Assembly (NCBI GenBank): GCA_937921485.1
Contig: CAKZSV010000022.1
Coordinates: 1 to 57,610 of the forward strand
DNA: 57,610 nucleotides
Direction: 5' to 3'
From: an uncultured bacterium
GTDB lineage: Bacteria > Spirochaetota > UBA4802 > JAGODF01
Shown: positions 24,817 to 33,397 of the stretch, one piece after another
How the letters are laid out: each line of letters starts with the position of its first letter
How positions within the stretch are numbered: the first letter of the stretch is position 1
Program-made: the position numbers and the translations under genes
The notes under the pieces: model-generated
The model's database searches: none
What the model was told of the DNA's origin: nothing
Seen by the model: only the letters and a program-made list of their open reading frames with translations

Positions 24817-27501
24817 ATGGATCGCTATATTCAGTTTGTCCTCGATAGGCCCAAAAGCGTGCTTTTGGTCTTGTTGGTAATTACAGTATTACTTGGGCTC
24901 GGCATTCCCAAACTTACGTTTGATACATCTGTCGATGTGATGATGCCCCAGCATGATGAGCAGTACCTCTACAATGAAGAGGTCAAAAGGATTTATGGAA
25001 ACCTCGGCAAGCTCATCGTGATGGATATTGCGTCGAAGAATCTTTGGAGTTCAGAATTTTTCGGCGAAGTCGAAAAGTTTACAGAAGACCTTGAAGAATT
25101 TCAGAAGTCCGATGAAGCGCGCGAGGAAGCGCGTCTTGCGCGATTTCGTGAAATTATAAAAAACGGGCATTTTGATAAGGAAAAGATTATAGCTTCCTTT
25201 GCTGATGACCCTGTGTATGCACGGGCAATTCAGCGGGCCCTTTTTGCGCTTCCGCTGCATGGAGAAGTGCTCAATCCAATCCTGCTTGCGGAGGCAGAAA
25301 AGCGCCTGCTGAAGATGAAGGACTTGAAAAAGCAGAAGCTCGTCGACCGCATCATCACGCCGGTGACAATTCAGAACGTGAGCGGCCAGAACGACACGCT
25401 CAAAGTGGTGAATCTGGTGCCGGAGGATACAAACGGGAAGAGAATTATTCCAAAGACGGCGGCCGATTTTGAAACGTACAAAAAGCGGCTCTTCATGAAT
25501 CCGGCGTTCGAAGGCGCGCTTTTTGCGAAGGATAAAGCAACAGGTGAAATCACCGGCTTTGCCGCCATCATACGATTTGAAAACATAAAAAAGGACGATG
25601 AGATTTCGCGCGAAATCTGGAACATCGCGAAAAGCTATCAGTCGATCGACATCACCCCACAGGGCATTCCCATCACCAATATGTTCATGAGCGACTACAT
25701 GAAGCGCGACCTTTTAAGCTTCCTGCCGCTTGTGCTTCTGGTGGTGCTTGTGGTCTTCTATCTCAATTTTCGCACAATTCGCGGGATGCTGCTTCCCATG
25801 GCCACGCTCATTCTCACCGACGTCTGGATCATGGGCCTTATGGGGCATCTCGGCATCAACATCACCGTTGTCGGGACCTCCCTTCCGGCGCTGATGGTGT
25901 CGGTGGGAAGCTCGTATTCGATTCATATTCTTAATCAGTATTATATTGATTTAAGCTCTATTTTGTCGGCCGGTAAGAAAAGGGGACTGAAGCTTGCGAT
26001 GAGCCATATTGCTATCACCGTGATGCTGGCAGGATTCACCACGTTCGTGGGATTTGCCTCCCTTGCCACCAATCAGGTGACGGGAATCCGCGACTGGGGA
26101 ATTTTTTCATCGATAGGGGTGGTGTTTGCGGTTATTATTTCCACTTCGATGATCCCTGCAGTTTTAATGCTGGTTCCTCAAAAGCACCCCCGTTCGCTAA
26201 AAAAAGAAAAGGATGCCGAAACCCATATCACGGAAAATTGGCTCACTCCGTTTATTACTCGTCTTATTCACTGGTCGATTTTCCATCACAGGAAGGTTCT
26301 CGCGTGTCTGGCAATTGTAATAGCGCTTGCGCTGGCGGGCGCGGTGCAGATGAAGGTGGATACGAATTTTCTGAGCTATTTCAAAGAGCACGATTATGTG
26401 CGCGAGAGCGTGCTTCTCATCGGTAATCGCTATGGCGGAACATCCGGATTTAGCATTCTCATCGATTCGGGCCAGGCGGAGGGCGTGAAGGATCCGGCGT
26501 TTTTACACAGCATCGATGAGTTTCGCAGCTGGCTTACTTCGCCGAAAAACATCGACCTCAGCATCTCGCGCACTGATGCGTTCACCGATGTCATTAAAAC
26601 CATGCACATGGCGATGAATAATGACGATCTGGCGTACTGGCGCATTCCGGATAAAAAAAGCGAGGTGATGGATTATCTTGAAATTTATGCCGGCGATGAC
26701 GATAATTTCGACGGGCGCTATGACGATTTCGAGCCATATATCGACCAGCAGTACCGCACGGCGCTTGTGTTTGCGAAGATACATCATCATAAGGGAGAGC
26801 TTCTGGCTACAAGCGACGTGAAGCGCATACAGGCAAAGATTGATGAACATCTAAAAAAGAATCTTCCCGCGCCCTATGCCTATCGCATCACAGGGGAGCC
26901 TGCCGTAATGGTGCGCATGTCCGAATACCAGATATCCGGGCAGATGTCGAGTTTGGCGCTTTCTCTGGTGGTGGTATTCTTAATCGTGGTGGGGCTTTTT
27001 AAGTCGTGGAATGCCGGTTTTGTCTCGCTGATTCCGATGTCCACGGCCGTCATTCTCAATTTCGGCATCATGGGCTGGACGGGCATCGCGCTCGATGCAG
27101 CCACTTCAATTATTGCGGCGGTAACTATCGGTATCGGCATCGACGATACCATCCATTTTCTCAATACCTACCGGCATTATCGCAAAAAAGGATTGAGCGT
27201 CGATGACACCATTCGCCGTACGCTGAGTATCGCGGGCACGGCAATAATTTATACATCCATAGCATTAATCTTCGGTTTTTCGGTCCTTACGGTTTCGAAT
27301 TTCAAGCCGCTCATCTACACAGGACTTCTTATTGCCAATACCATGGTGGCAACAACAATCGGAGCGCTGGTGCTGCTTCCCAGTGCCATAAAAGCGGTCG
27401 GAGGGAAACTTGACCCAAGTCCGTCGGAATCGATCTTCTGGAAAATCTTTTATATTGGAAGATTTTTCGATTTTGAGGATAATGGCAACGAAGAGAATTG
27501 A
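24817..27501 (+). CDS. MMPL/RND-superfamily membrane exporter
   Basis: Proton-driven transporter of 894 residues in the inner membrane; ATG 24817 follows AGGAG (a TTG at 24802 is rejected). Two repeated halves each have one helix, a large periplasmic loop, and about five clustered helices (12 in all). The helices include LLSFLPLVLLVVLVVFYL, the second-half counterpart LALSLVVVFLIVVGLF, and the signature IGIGIDDTIHFLNTYRHYR. Members of this family export lipids, hopanoids or hydrophobic compounds; the substrate is not determined here. Its tightly regulated-looking promoter suggests induction by a ligand. The 3' end overlaps the convergent DUF1848 gene by 52 bases. Confidence 0.9.
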   Translation: MDRYIQFVLDRPKSVLLVLLVITVLLGLGIPKLTFDTSVDVMMPQHDEQYLYNEEVKRIYGNLGKLIVMDIASKNLWSSEFFGEVEKFTEDLEEFQKSDEAREEARLARFREIIKNGHFDKEKIIASFADDPVYARAIQRALFALPLHGEVLNPILLAEAEKRLLKMKDLKKQKLVDRIITPVTIQNVSGQNDTLKVVNLVPEDTNGKRIIPKTAADFETYKKRLFMNPAFEGALFAKDKATGEITGFAAIIRFENIKKDDEISREIWNIAKSYQSIDITPQGIPITNMFMSDYMKRDLLSFLPLVLLVVLVVFYLNFRTIRGMLLPMATLILTDVWIMGLMGHLGINITVVGTSLPALMVSVGSSYSIHILNQYYIDLSSILSAGKKRGLKLAMSHIAITVMLAGFTTFVGFASLATNQVTGIRDWGIFSSIGVVFAVIISTSMIPAVLMLVPQKHPRSLKKEKDAETHITENWLTPFITRLIHWSIFHHRKVLACLAIVIALALAGAVQMKVDTNFLSYFKEHDYVRESVLLIGNRYGGTSGFSILIDSGQAEGVKDPAFLHSIDEFRSWLTSPKNIDLSISRTDAFTDVIKTMHMAMNNDDLAYWRIPDKKSEVMDYLEIYAGDDDNFDGRYDDFEPYIDQQYRTALVFAKIHHHKGELLATSDVKRIQAKIDEHLKKNLPAPYAYRITGEPAVMVRMSEYQISGQMSSLALSLVVVFLIVVGLFKSWNAGFVSLIPMSTAVILNFGIMGWTGIALDAATSIIAAVTIGIGIDDTIHFLNTYRHYRKKGLSVDDTIRRTLSIAGTAIIYTSIALIFGFSVLTVSNFKPLIYTGLLIANTMVATTIGALVLLPSAIKAVGGKLDPSPSESIFWKIFYIGRFFDFEDNGNEEN

Positions 27502-28421
27502 GATGTTTCCTGCAGGCTGAGCGCTGCGGAGTTCTGATCGAAACGCTTAAAAAACGAATGTGCGCGTTGGTGATTCGTCGTCGCGTAGCAGTAGCGGCAG
27601 CCGTGCGCACAGGTGTTGTACGCGCCGATGTCGATGCTTTTTGCGCAAAGGCAGGTTTTTCGCTGGGCGGTATCCCTCTTCCATCCGCCAATGCCGGTGA
27701 TTTTTTCGATGAGCGCTGCATCGATGCATCCAAAACGCATAATGCCGTATGCATCGCACTCATGCCCGGTGATGTCATCGTCCGGCGCGCACCACTGCAG
27801 AGACATTCCCGTATTTGCTGCGATGCGCGCAAGGGTTGAAGCGATTTCAAGCTTTTCATCTTTCAAAACCGCGCGTGGGATCATTGGCGCACAATTGCGC
27901 AGGCTTTTTGTGTAATTCTGAAAAAAGCTTATGATGCATCTGCCGGTGCAGCTTTCGAGACTGCGCGCGATGTTTTCAAATGCGCGGTAATGATATTCCC
28001 GACCGATTTCATCGGTAAGGATAATCGGATCGTACCGCCAGAGGATTTTCTCAGGGGCGATACGTGAGGCGAGCAATTGTACTTTCGGTAGTATTTCCTC
28101 AAATCCGATAACTTTCGGCTCAAGGATAGGACCGTAATTGTTGATGGTGATTAAAAAATAAAAGGGTATTTCGCAGGACTCAAGTAGTGCAATTTTATCA
28201 AGAATTGGCCCCGGATTTCTCGTCCAGAACACAAGGCAGGCAATATCGGCGGGTAATAATGAAATTTTTCTTACCTGCCGCGGATTACATGGGTTTATCG
28301 AAATAACATACCCTTCTTTTAAACGCTGAAAAAACCACTCAGCATAAAACGCCGGGATATCGGTGCGCCTGCTTGCGCTGATAATAATTTTTTTTGAATG
28401 ATGCGGTATTTCTTCCTGCAC
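27450..28421 (-). CDS. DUF1848 family protein
   Basis: Protein of 323 residues from GTG 28421, which has AAGGA 7 bases upstream; the longer frame to 28475 lacks a site. It shows the family signature IIISASRRTDIPAFYAEWF, VFWTRNPGP and RYDPIILTDEIG. A C-terminal cysteine cluster (KTCLCAKSIDIGAYNTCAHGCRYCYA) includes a CxxxCxxC that resembles a radical-SAM cluster motif, although it sits at the opposite end from the usual radical-SAM position. The biochemical role of DUF1848 is not known to me. Confidence 0.85.
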   Translation of the reverse strand: MQEEIPHHSKKIIISASRRTDIPAFYAEWFFQRLKEGYVISINPCNPRQVRKISLLPADIACLVFWTRNPGPILDKIALLESCEIPFYFLITINNYGPILEPKVIGFEEILPKVQLLASRIAPEKILWRYDPIILTDEIGREYHYRAFENIARSLESCTGRCIISFFQNYTKSLRNCAPMIPRAVLKDEKLEIASTLARIAANTGMSLQWCAPDDDITGHECDAYGIMRFGCIDAALIEKITGIGGWKRDTAQRKTCLCAKSIDIGAYNTCAHGCRYCYATTNHQRAHSFFKRFDQNSAALSLQETSQFSSLPLSSKSKNLPI

Positions 28422-28873
28422 GTGTTTATCCTTAAAACGGAACAATATACTATAATGTAATATGCTGTCGTGCACCGGGAAACAAAAAAATGACCTTCAC
28501 AGAATATCTGGAAGGTCACATAAGCGGGGGTATTATCAAGCGCATAACTGCGCCCGAATGCATAACTCAAAATGATTTCAGAAAAGTCATCATATATTGA
28601 TACCAAAATATAAAATAGATTTTCATTTGTCATGTCAAAAACTGATAAATCTTAAAATGAGCAAAAAAATTTTTAAAATAAACAGGTTTTATTGAAAACC
28701 GACCGGATGGTCGGCGGCATGGTTATTCCGGCAGGGGTCAGAGCCTCAAAAATAAGGGAGGCGAAGAGGGGTCAGAGCCTCCAGAGCTCGATAATAATCT
28801 TGACGCAAAAGAAGTGCGTACGATAGAAAATAGTACTGCCCGTATATATTGTGCAATTGAGGTATGTGGTCTT
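28422..28873 (+). other. Gene-poor stretch with hairpin and short direct repeats
   Basis: No gene supported. It holds a perfect hairpin CCGACC/GGTCGG at 28699-28704 and 28709-28714 and the two GGGGTCAGAGCCTC copies described separately. The left part (28476-28690) is A/T-rich with stops in all frames that I checked by eye. Confidence 0.5.
28733..28781 (+). repeat. Two direct copies of AGGGGTCAGAGCCTC
   Basis: Exact 15-base copies at 28733-28747 and 28767-28781. GGGGTCAGA motifs of this type often border small REP/RAYT-type elements in other genomes, so this may be the scar of such an element. No transposase is present nearby. Confidence 0.55.
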
Positions 28874-29821
28874 ATGCGATTGCTTGAATTTCTTAAAACC
28901 ATATTTTGTCGTAAAATCATCATCCTCATCCACGGGCTTGAAAATAAGCCCCCAAAAGAGCTTCTCAAAACCTGGTGTATCCGTTCCATCAATGAAGGGC
29001 TTGAGCGGATAGGAAAATCTGGAAAACACTTCAGATTTGAATTGGTGTATTGGGCGGATCTTTTTTATGAACGGCCGCAGGATCCTCTGGTCGTTGATGA
29101 ATCCGATCCGTGCTTCCTGGATGATCCCTATGTGCCGGGTGAAAAGATTCATTCCTCAGAAAAAAAGAAGGCAATCCGAAAAAAGATTCTCGATTTTTTG
29201 GAAAAGCAACTCGATGATGTATTTTTCGATGAAAAAAAAGGCATCAAAGCGGAGAAAATTTCTGAGTATCTGGTGCAAAAGCTTTTCCGCGATCTTGATG
29301 TGTATTATCATAAAAATTGCGTGGTGCCAGCTCACGCGTCCAGGAATGCGAAATATGAGCTTCGCAAACGCCTCGCAGACGTGCTGAGAAAATTCCGAAG
29401 AAAAAAAATCATGCTCATCGCGCATTCGATGGGGACAATCATTGCATACGATGTGCTTTCTCATACGGCAAAAGACGTTTACATCAATACCTTTATCACG
29501 CTCGGCTCGCCTCTGGGTTTTCCGCTTATCATGAAAAAAATTTTTGATGAACGGGGATTGGAATTCAAAAAAGGAATACCAACGCCGGTGCCGGAGAATA
29601 TTAGCCGGCAATGGCTCAATTTTTCTGACTTAAGCGATCCCGTCGCGATGAATTATAATCTCGCTGATGATTATGGGGTCAATTCAAAAGGAATCGGGCC
29701 GGTCGATTTCACGATCGAAAACGATTATGTATATCGGAAAAAAAGAAATCATCACAAACTGTATGGATACTTACGCGCGCCGGAAGTATCGAAGGCGATT
29801 GCGGAATTTCTTGAAAGATGA
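28874..29821 (+). CDS. Alpha/beta hydrolase (lipase/esterase-like)
   Basis: Predicted serine hydrolase of 315 residues. ATG 28874 is preferred (GAGG 11 bases upstream); a GTG at 28814 is in frame. Early strand IIILIHGLENKP carries the oxyanion HG motif, and the nucleophile elbow is MLIAHSMGTIIAYDVL. Further on, INTFITLGSPLGFP and SDLSDPVAMNYNL supply the likely acid, and HHKLYGYL the likely His. No signal peptide, so it is probably cytoplasmic. The substrate is unknown. It is followed by a strong terminator. Confidence 0.78.
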   Translation: MRLLEFLKTIFCRKIIILIHGLENKPPKELLKTWCIRSINEGLERIGKSGKHFRFELVYWADLFYERPQDPLVVDESDPCFLDDPYVPGEKIHSSEKKKAIRKKILDFLEKQLDDVFFDEKKGIKAEKISEYLVQKLFRDLDVYYHKNCVVPAHASRNAKYELRKRLADVLRKFRRKKIMLIAHSMGTIIAYDVLSHTAKDVYINTFITLGSPLGFPLIMKKIFDERGLEFKKGIPTPVPENISRQWLNFSDLSDPVAMNYNLADDYGVNSKGIGPVDFTIENDYVYRKKRNHHKLYGYLRAPEVSKAIAEFLER

Positions 29822-29828
29822 AATGAAA

Positions 29829-29858
29829 CACCCGGGGAAGATAATTACTCCCCGGGTG
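29829..29858. terminator. Bidirectional rho-independent terminator
   Basis: CACCCGGGG at 29829-29837 pairs perfectly with CCCCGGGTG at 29850-29858 around a 12-base loop; a T-rich run follows near 29868-29875. It lies between the convergent hydrolase and Fe-S protein genes. Confidence 0.8.
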
Positions 29859-29895
29859 CACGATTGCATTTTTTCATTAAATATCCATTATCAGT

Positions 29896-31140
29896 TTACG
29901 CAAGATTTTCTGCCACAAGCTCGGTGAGCGATTTCACTTCGATATCCATTGAATACCCTGATTTAATCGTATCAAGCTGGAAAATGCAGTTTTCGCATGC
30001 CGATACGACAATTTTCGCGCCGGTGGCAACAATTTGATCATATTTTGCTCTGCCGCTTTTTATGCGGAATTGTTCGTTATCGAGAGCCACAAGTCCGCCC
30101 CCGCCGCCGCAGCACCAGTTGAATGCGCGGTTGGGAGTCATTTCGCGGTAATCAGCGCAGATTGATTGCAATATCTCCCGCGGCTCTTCGTACACTCCCG
30201 CGTTTCTTCCGAGCTGGCAGGGGTCGTGGTAGGTGAGTGCTTCCTGAACGGCTTTTTCTTTAATTTTAATTTTTCCTTCTTTCAGGTAGCGATGTATGAC
30301 CTCTACGATTGAAGATACTTTAAAAGGCAATGGACCCAACAAAAATTTTGGTATGCGGTATGCGGTTCCGCATTCGACGATGACAACTTCTTTCACGCCA
30401 AGCGCAATTGCTTCCTTTACTACGCGGTCGGCAATGCGCTGCATCTTCTCAGGATCGCCTAAAAAGGCACCGAAGTTCACCGCTTCGAACCAGGAAAGCG
30501 TCCAGCTGGCGCCGGCTTTATTGAAAATGATGGCGGGATTGACAATTGAATGCGCCCCGGCAAGACCTACGAAAAGTATATCCGCTCCTTTTTTCTCAAG
30601 GGGAATGAGCCCGTCGGGAGAAGCCGCACCGATGCGCTTTGCAACTTCTTTTTCAAGATCGCGAATTACTTCGCGATAGCCTTCCTTGAATTCGGAGATG
30701 CTTTCTCCTTTTTCAACGGCGCCGTCCGCGAGCATTGTTAATTCTTCGGGAGCGGTGCCGTTTTCAATGAGCAGCACCTTGGCGATTGAAAGCAAAAAGG
30801 GTGTATCGATGCCAAAAGGGCAATGAATCATACAGCGCCGGCATCCGGTGCAGGAAAAGGCTGCATCTAAAAGTTCGTCCATCGCGTGATCATCAATTTC
30901 TTTCGCGTCTCCCCACGATGGAAAGATGCGGCCGCTTGGTCGAAAATACTTTTTATAAATGCGGCGCACCACTTCCGCACGTCCGACAGGCGAATATTCC
31001 TTTCTGGGAATGCCGTAAAACACATGGCAGGTGTCGTAGCACAGCCCGCAGCGTGTGCATAGATCAAGATAGTATCGCATAGGCCGCGAAAGCCGTGTTT
31101 TAATTTTAGCTATGAGCGCTTTCCTTTTTTCATTGTCCAT
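29896..31140 (-). CDS. HdrD/DsrK/TmcB-like iron-sulfur protein
   Basis: Cytoplasmic-side redox protein of 414 residues. Two ferredoxin-type motifs lie at the N-terminus: C28/C31/C34/C38 in LCTRCGLCYDTCHV and C97/C100/C103/C107 in SCTGCRRCMIHCPFG. The C-terminal half has cysteine-rich CCG elements (YHDPCQLGRNAGV and NWCCGGGGGLVAL, plus VECGTAYR), the pattern of heterodisulfide-reductase D subunits that bind a special 4Fe-4S cluster. The preceding gene encodes its likely membrane cytochrome partner, 3 bases away. With TusA and DsrE2 in the same operon, a persulfide or disulfide redox role is likely. GlcF-like oxidase subunits are the main alternative. Confidence 0.88.
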   Translation of the reverse strand: MDNEKRKALIAKIKTRLSRPMRYYLDLCTRCGLCYDTCHVFYGIPRKEYSPVGRAEVVRRIYKKYFRPSGRIFPSWGDAKEIDDHAMDELLDAAFSCTGCRRCMIHCPFGIDTPFLLSIAKVLLIENGTAPEELTMLADGAVEKGESISEFKEGYREVIRDLEKEVAKRIGAASPDGLIPLEKKGADILFVGLAGAHSIVNPAIIFNKAGASWTLSWFEAVNFGAFLGDPEKMQRIADRVVKEAIALGVKEVVIVECGTAYRIPKFLLGPLPFKVSSIVEVIHRYLKEGKIKIKEKAVQEALTYHDPCQLGRNAGVYEEPREILQSICADYREMTPNRAFNWCCGGGGGLVALDNEQFRIKSGRAKYDQIVATGAKIVVSACENCIFQLDTIKSGYSMDIEVKSLTELVAENLA

Positions 31141-31143
31141 GGC

Positions 31144-31860
31144 TTACTTCCTTTTGATGAGTTGTGCAGCAAAGATGAAAACCGAGTGCACCATTTTGCT
31201 GAATGGGAAAAGCATGAGAAAAAGATTGGCGAAAAAGACGTGCAGAACCACAAGGACATAATGGGGCGAGGCTATGATGCCCTGTGAAATGGCGGGATTT
31301 CGCGTGAAGAGGCTTGAGAGATATTCCCGATAGGCGTCAAGGGGAATATCGAAGCCCGCGATGCCGTAGCGCGAAGCTAAGCTCATGTGGCTTCCGAAAA
31401 TGAAAGTGAGAAAAAGGAGAAGAAGGAGCAGATAATCCTCAGGAACTGAAATTTCCCTCCAGGGAGATGTAAATCTCCTGAAGAGAAAATATAGCACCGA
31501 AACAATGAGCACGATTCCGACAAATCCTGCTCCTAAAAAAACTTTGTGCGGGATGATTTGAAGAAATATGAATTCCCGGATGAGTTCAAGATGGCCTAAA
31601 AACAAAAGAAGAAAAGCTCCATGAAACGCAATGATCATAAGCCAGAAGAGCTTGTCTTTTCGAAACGCCACAGGAACGATAAATGCTTCGCCAACAGCGC
31701 CGATGAAGCGCAAAGGCCTTTTGGGAAATACGGCATACGTCCCTGCGGGTTTGGGTGACGATAGCACGATGATGAATTTAACCAGCAAACCGAGCACGAA
31801 AGTGGCGACTGCAAGGTAGACCATAGGTATCATAATAAAATAATATACTTTATCCCACAT
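31144..31860 (-). CDS. NarI/DsrM/TmcC-like membrane b-type cytochrome subunit
   Basis: Integral membrane protein of 238 residues with about five helices (first at YLAVATFVLGLLVKFIIVL, last near HVFFANLFLMLFPFSKMVHSVFIF). Histidines in AFHGAFLLLFLGHLELI and in HVLVVLHVFFAN/KMVHS are placed to bind heme b as in the gamma subunit of nitrate reductase and DsrM. AGGGG precedes ATG 31860 (GTG 31863 is possible). It probably exchanges electrons between menaquinone and the HdrD-like partner encoded next. Confidence 0.82.
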   Translation of the reverse strand: MWDKVYYFIMIPMVYLAVATFVLGLLVKFIIVLSSPKPAGTYAVFPKRPLRFIGAVGEAFIVPVAFRKDKLFWLMIIAFHGAFLLLFLGHLELIREFIFLQIIPHKVFLGAGFVGIVLIVSVLYFLFRRFTSPWREISVPEDYLLLLLLFLTFIFGSHMSLASRYGIAGFDIPLDAYREYLSSLFTRNPAISQGIIASPHYVLVVLHVFFANLFLMLFPFSKMVHSVFIFAAQLIKRK

Positions 31861-31937
31861 CACGAAACCCCTTTTTTAAAGAGTAGGCGGAAAGCGAAAT
31901 GCCATTCCAGATGAATTATTAAAATCGTAACATTTAA

Positions 31938-32180
31938 TTACTTTAATTTTTTAATAAAAAATTTTGATGCATCGCCTTCTTTTACGATGTTGATAATCTC
32001 ATTTCCGCTTGTTTTTGCCCATGCGGGAAAATCAGCATGCGCGCCCGGATCGGTGGTTTCAGCTACAAGCACCTGTCCAACCTGCATTTTCTTCACCTGC
32101 TGGCTTACCTTCACCACGGGAAGAGGGCATTTGAGTCCTTTAAGGTCCATCGTTACATCGACTTTGATGTCATCTGCCAT
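31938..32180 (-). CDS. tusA: TusA/SirA-family sulfur carrier protein
   Basis: Small protein of 80 residues with the signature LKGLKCPLPVVK, where C18 is the persulfide-carrying cysteine of the CPxP motif. GGAG precedes the start. In sulfur-oxidising and dsr/hdr gene clusters TusA passes sulfane sulfur between DsrE-type proteins and the redox complex, which fits its neighbours here. A tRNA-thiolation role is the alternative. Confidence 0.93.
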   Translation of the reverse strand: MADDIKVDVTMDLKGLKCPLPVVKVSQQVKKMQVGQVLVAETTDPGAHADFPAWAKTSGNEIINIVKEGDASKFFIKKLK

Positions 32181-32241
32181 GTTTTTTCTCCTTCAAAATG
32201 AATTTAATGCGCGTTTAATATCGCACAAAGTTTTCGCATTT

Positions 32242-32781
32242 TCATATAAAAAGCTGTATTTTGCTCGATCCCGCTTCTTCCAGAAATTTTGCCACTCCGA
32301 CGAATTGAAGATCAGGATAATCAATCATTTCTTCATGTTTGAGTCCCATGAGGTCCATCGACATTTCGCAAACATACATTTTCACGCCCAGCTCTCCGGC
32401 TAACGCAATCATTTCATCAAGCGACTGGATATTTTTCTTTTTCATGAGGTATTTCATCATGCCTGTGCCCATGCCGCCCATGTTCATTTTCGAAAGGGTT
32501 ACTTTGGAAGGCCCTTTGGGAAGCATAAAGCCGAACATTTTGCCGAAAAAGTCTTTTCCCTTACCTTTTTTCTTTTTATCGCGAAGGGCGGGAGTTGCCC
32601 AGAAGGTGAAAAACATCACCACCTCCATGCCCATAGCCACGGCGCCGTTTGCTATGACGAAGGAGGCTAAAAGCCTGTCTAAATCGCCGCTGAAAACGAC
32701 CATTGAAAGCTTATTCTGCGTGCCGTCCCGAAGTTCCTGCATCTGAGCTTGAAGATCCGAAAGCGCTTTTTGAATATCCAT
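32242..32781 (-). CDS. DsrE2-like sulfurtransferase (DsrE/F family)
   Basis: Protein of 179 residues, GGAG site before ATG 32781. It has the DsrE-fold start LSMVVFSGDLDRLLASFVIANGAVAMGM and the DsrE2 motif VCEMSMDLMG, in which C138 is the only cysteine and the likely persulfide site. Hydrophobic stretches at VVMFFTFWA suggest membrane association, as for DsrE2. It is the first gene of the operon leading into TusA and the redox pair. Confidence 0.85.
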   Translation of the reverse strand: MDIQKALSDLQAQMQELRDGTQNKLSMVVFSGDLDRLLASFVIANGAVAMGMEVVMFFTFWATPALRDKKKKGKGKDFFGKMFGFMLPKGPSKVTLSKMNMGGMGTGMMKYLMKKKNIQSLDEMIALAGELGVKMYVCEMSMDLMGLKHEEMIDYPDLQFVGVAKFLEEAGSSKIQLFI

Positions 32782-32839
32782 AATAACTCCAAATAATTAA
32801 GTATTTTAATATATATTAACATAATATATCACTGGATCG

Positions 32840-32917
32840 AAAAAATCAAGAAAAAAAAATAAAAAAATTGATTTTTTTATTAAAATTGCATTTAGAGCTG
32901 TACATAATTGTACATAA
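32840..32917. promoter_or_regulatory. Divergent promoter region with inverted and direct repeats
   Basis: The very A/T-rich gap between divergent genes holds AAAAAATCAA (32840-32849) with its inverse TTGATTTTTT (32868-32877), and two copies of TGTACATAA at 32899-32907 and 32909-32917. These may be regulatory for either side; no clear -35/-10 pair stands out. Confidence 0.35.
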
Positions 32918-32941
32918 ACTAGTTTTTATATAAAATTATTT

Positions 32942-33391
32942 ATGAATGGATTATTATTGAAGATTGCATGGGTCTGGATATTCTGCATACTTATGGCTTG
33001 CGCGGGAACGCCGGAAATCCAGCAGGCTCGAGGTATCGGCTGGATATCGGATGACGCGTTTCGCGTGAAGGCAGCAGGAGCGGCAAAATATGAAGTTGCG
33101 GATCCGCAACTTAGAAGGCAGCATGCACTGCAGGCGGCGATGCTGATGGCCCGGTTTATTGTTTTCGAAGAATTTACCTCCGCGATTGCGGACGAGGTAA
33201 TACGGCTACCGCGAAAGGAAATTTTGAAGCGTGTGAAAAGTGAATTTGCCTCCTATGTAAAAGAGGGGAATGCTGTTGATGTGAAATACGACGGCAATGG
33301 GATATGTACCGTCCTCTTTGAAATCAGAGGGCGGGGCATTCGACAAAAATTCTTTGCTCTGAGAAACCGCCTGATAGTAGAAAGCCGTTGA
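32942..33391 (+). CDS. Small predicted lipoprotein (LPP20-like)
   Basis: Protein of 149 residues with a lipoprotein signal: hydrophobic helix at 5-18 and lipobox LMACAG with Cys near residue 20. The mature part is soluble and mixed (RRQHALQAAMLMARFIVFEEFTSAI, then KYDGNGICTVLFEIRGRGI), a layout like LPP20/DUF4384-type outer membrane lipoproteins. No good ribosome site is seen. Monocistronic, ending 6 bases before the convergent PAS-GGDEF-EAL gene. Confidence 0.7.
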   Translation: MNGLLLKIAWVWIFCILMACAGTPEIQQARGIGWISDDAFRVKAAGAAKYEVADPQLRRQHALQAAMLMARFIVFEEFTSAIADEVIRLPRKEILKRVKSEFASYVKEGNAVDVKYDGNGICTVLFEIRGRGIRQKFFALRNRLIVESR

Positions 33392-33397
33392 AGCGAA

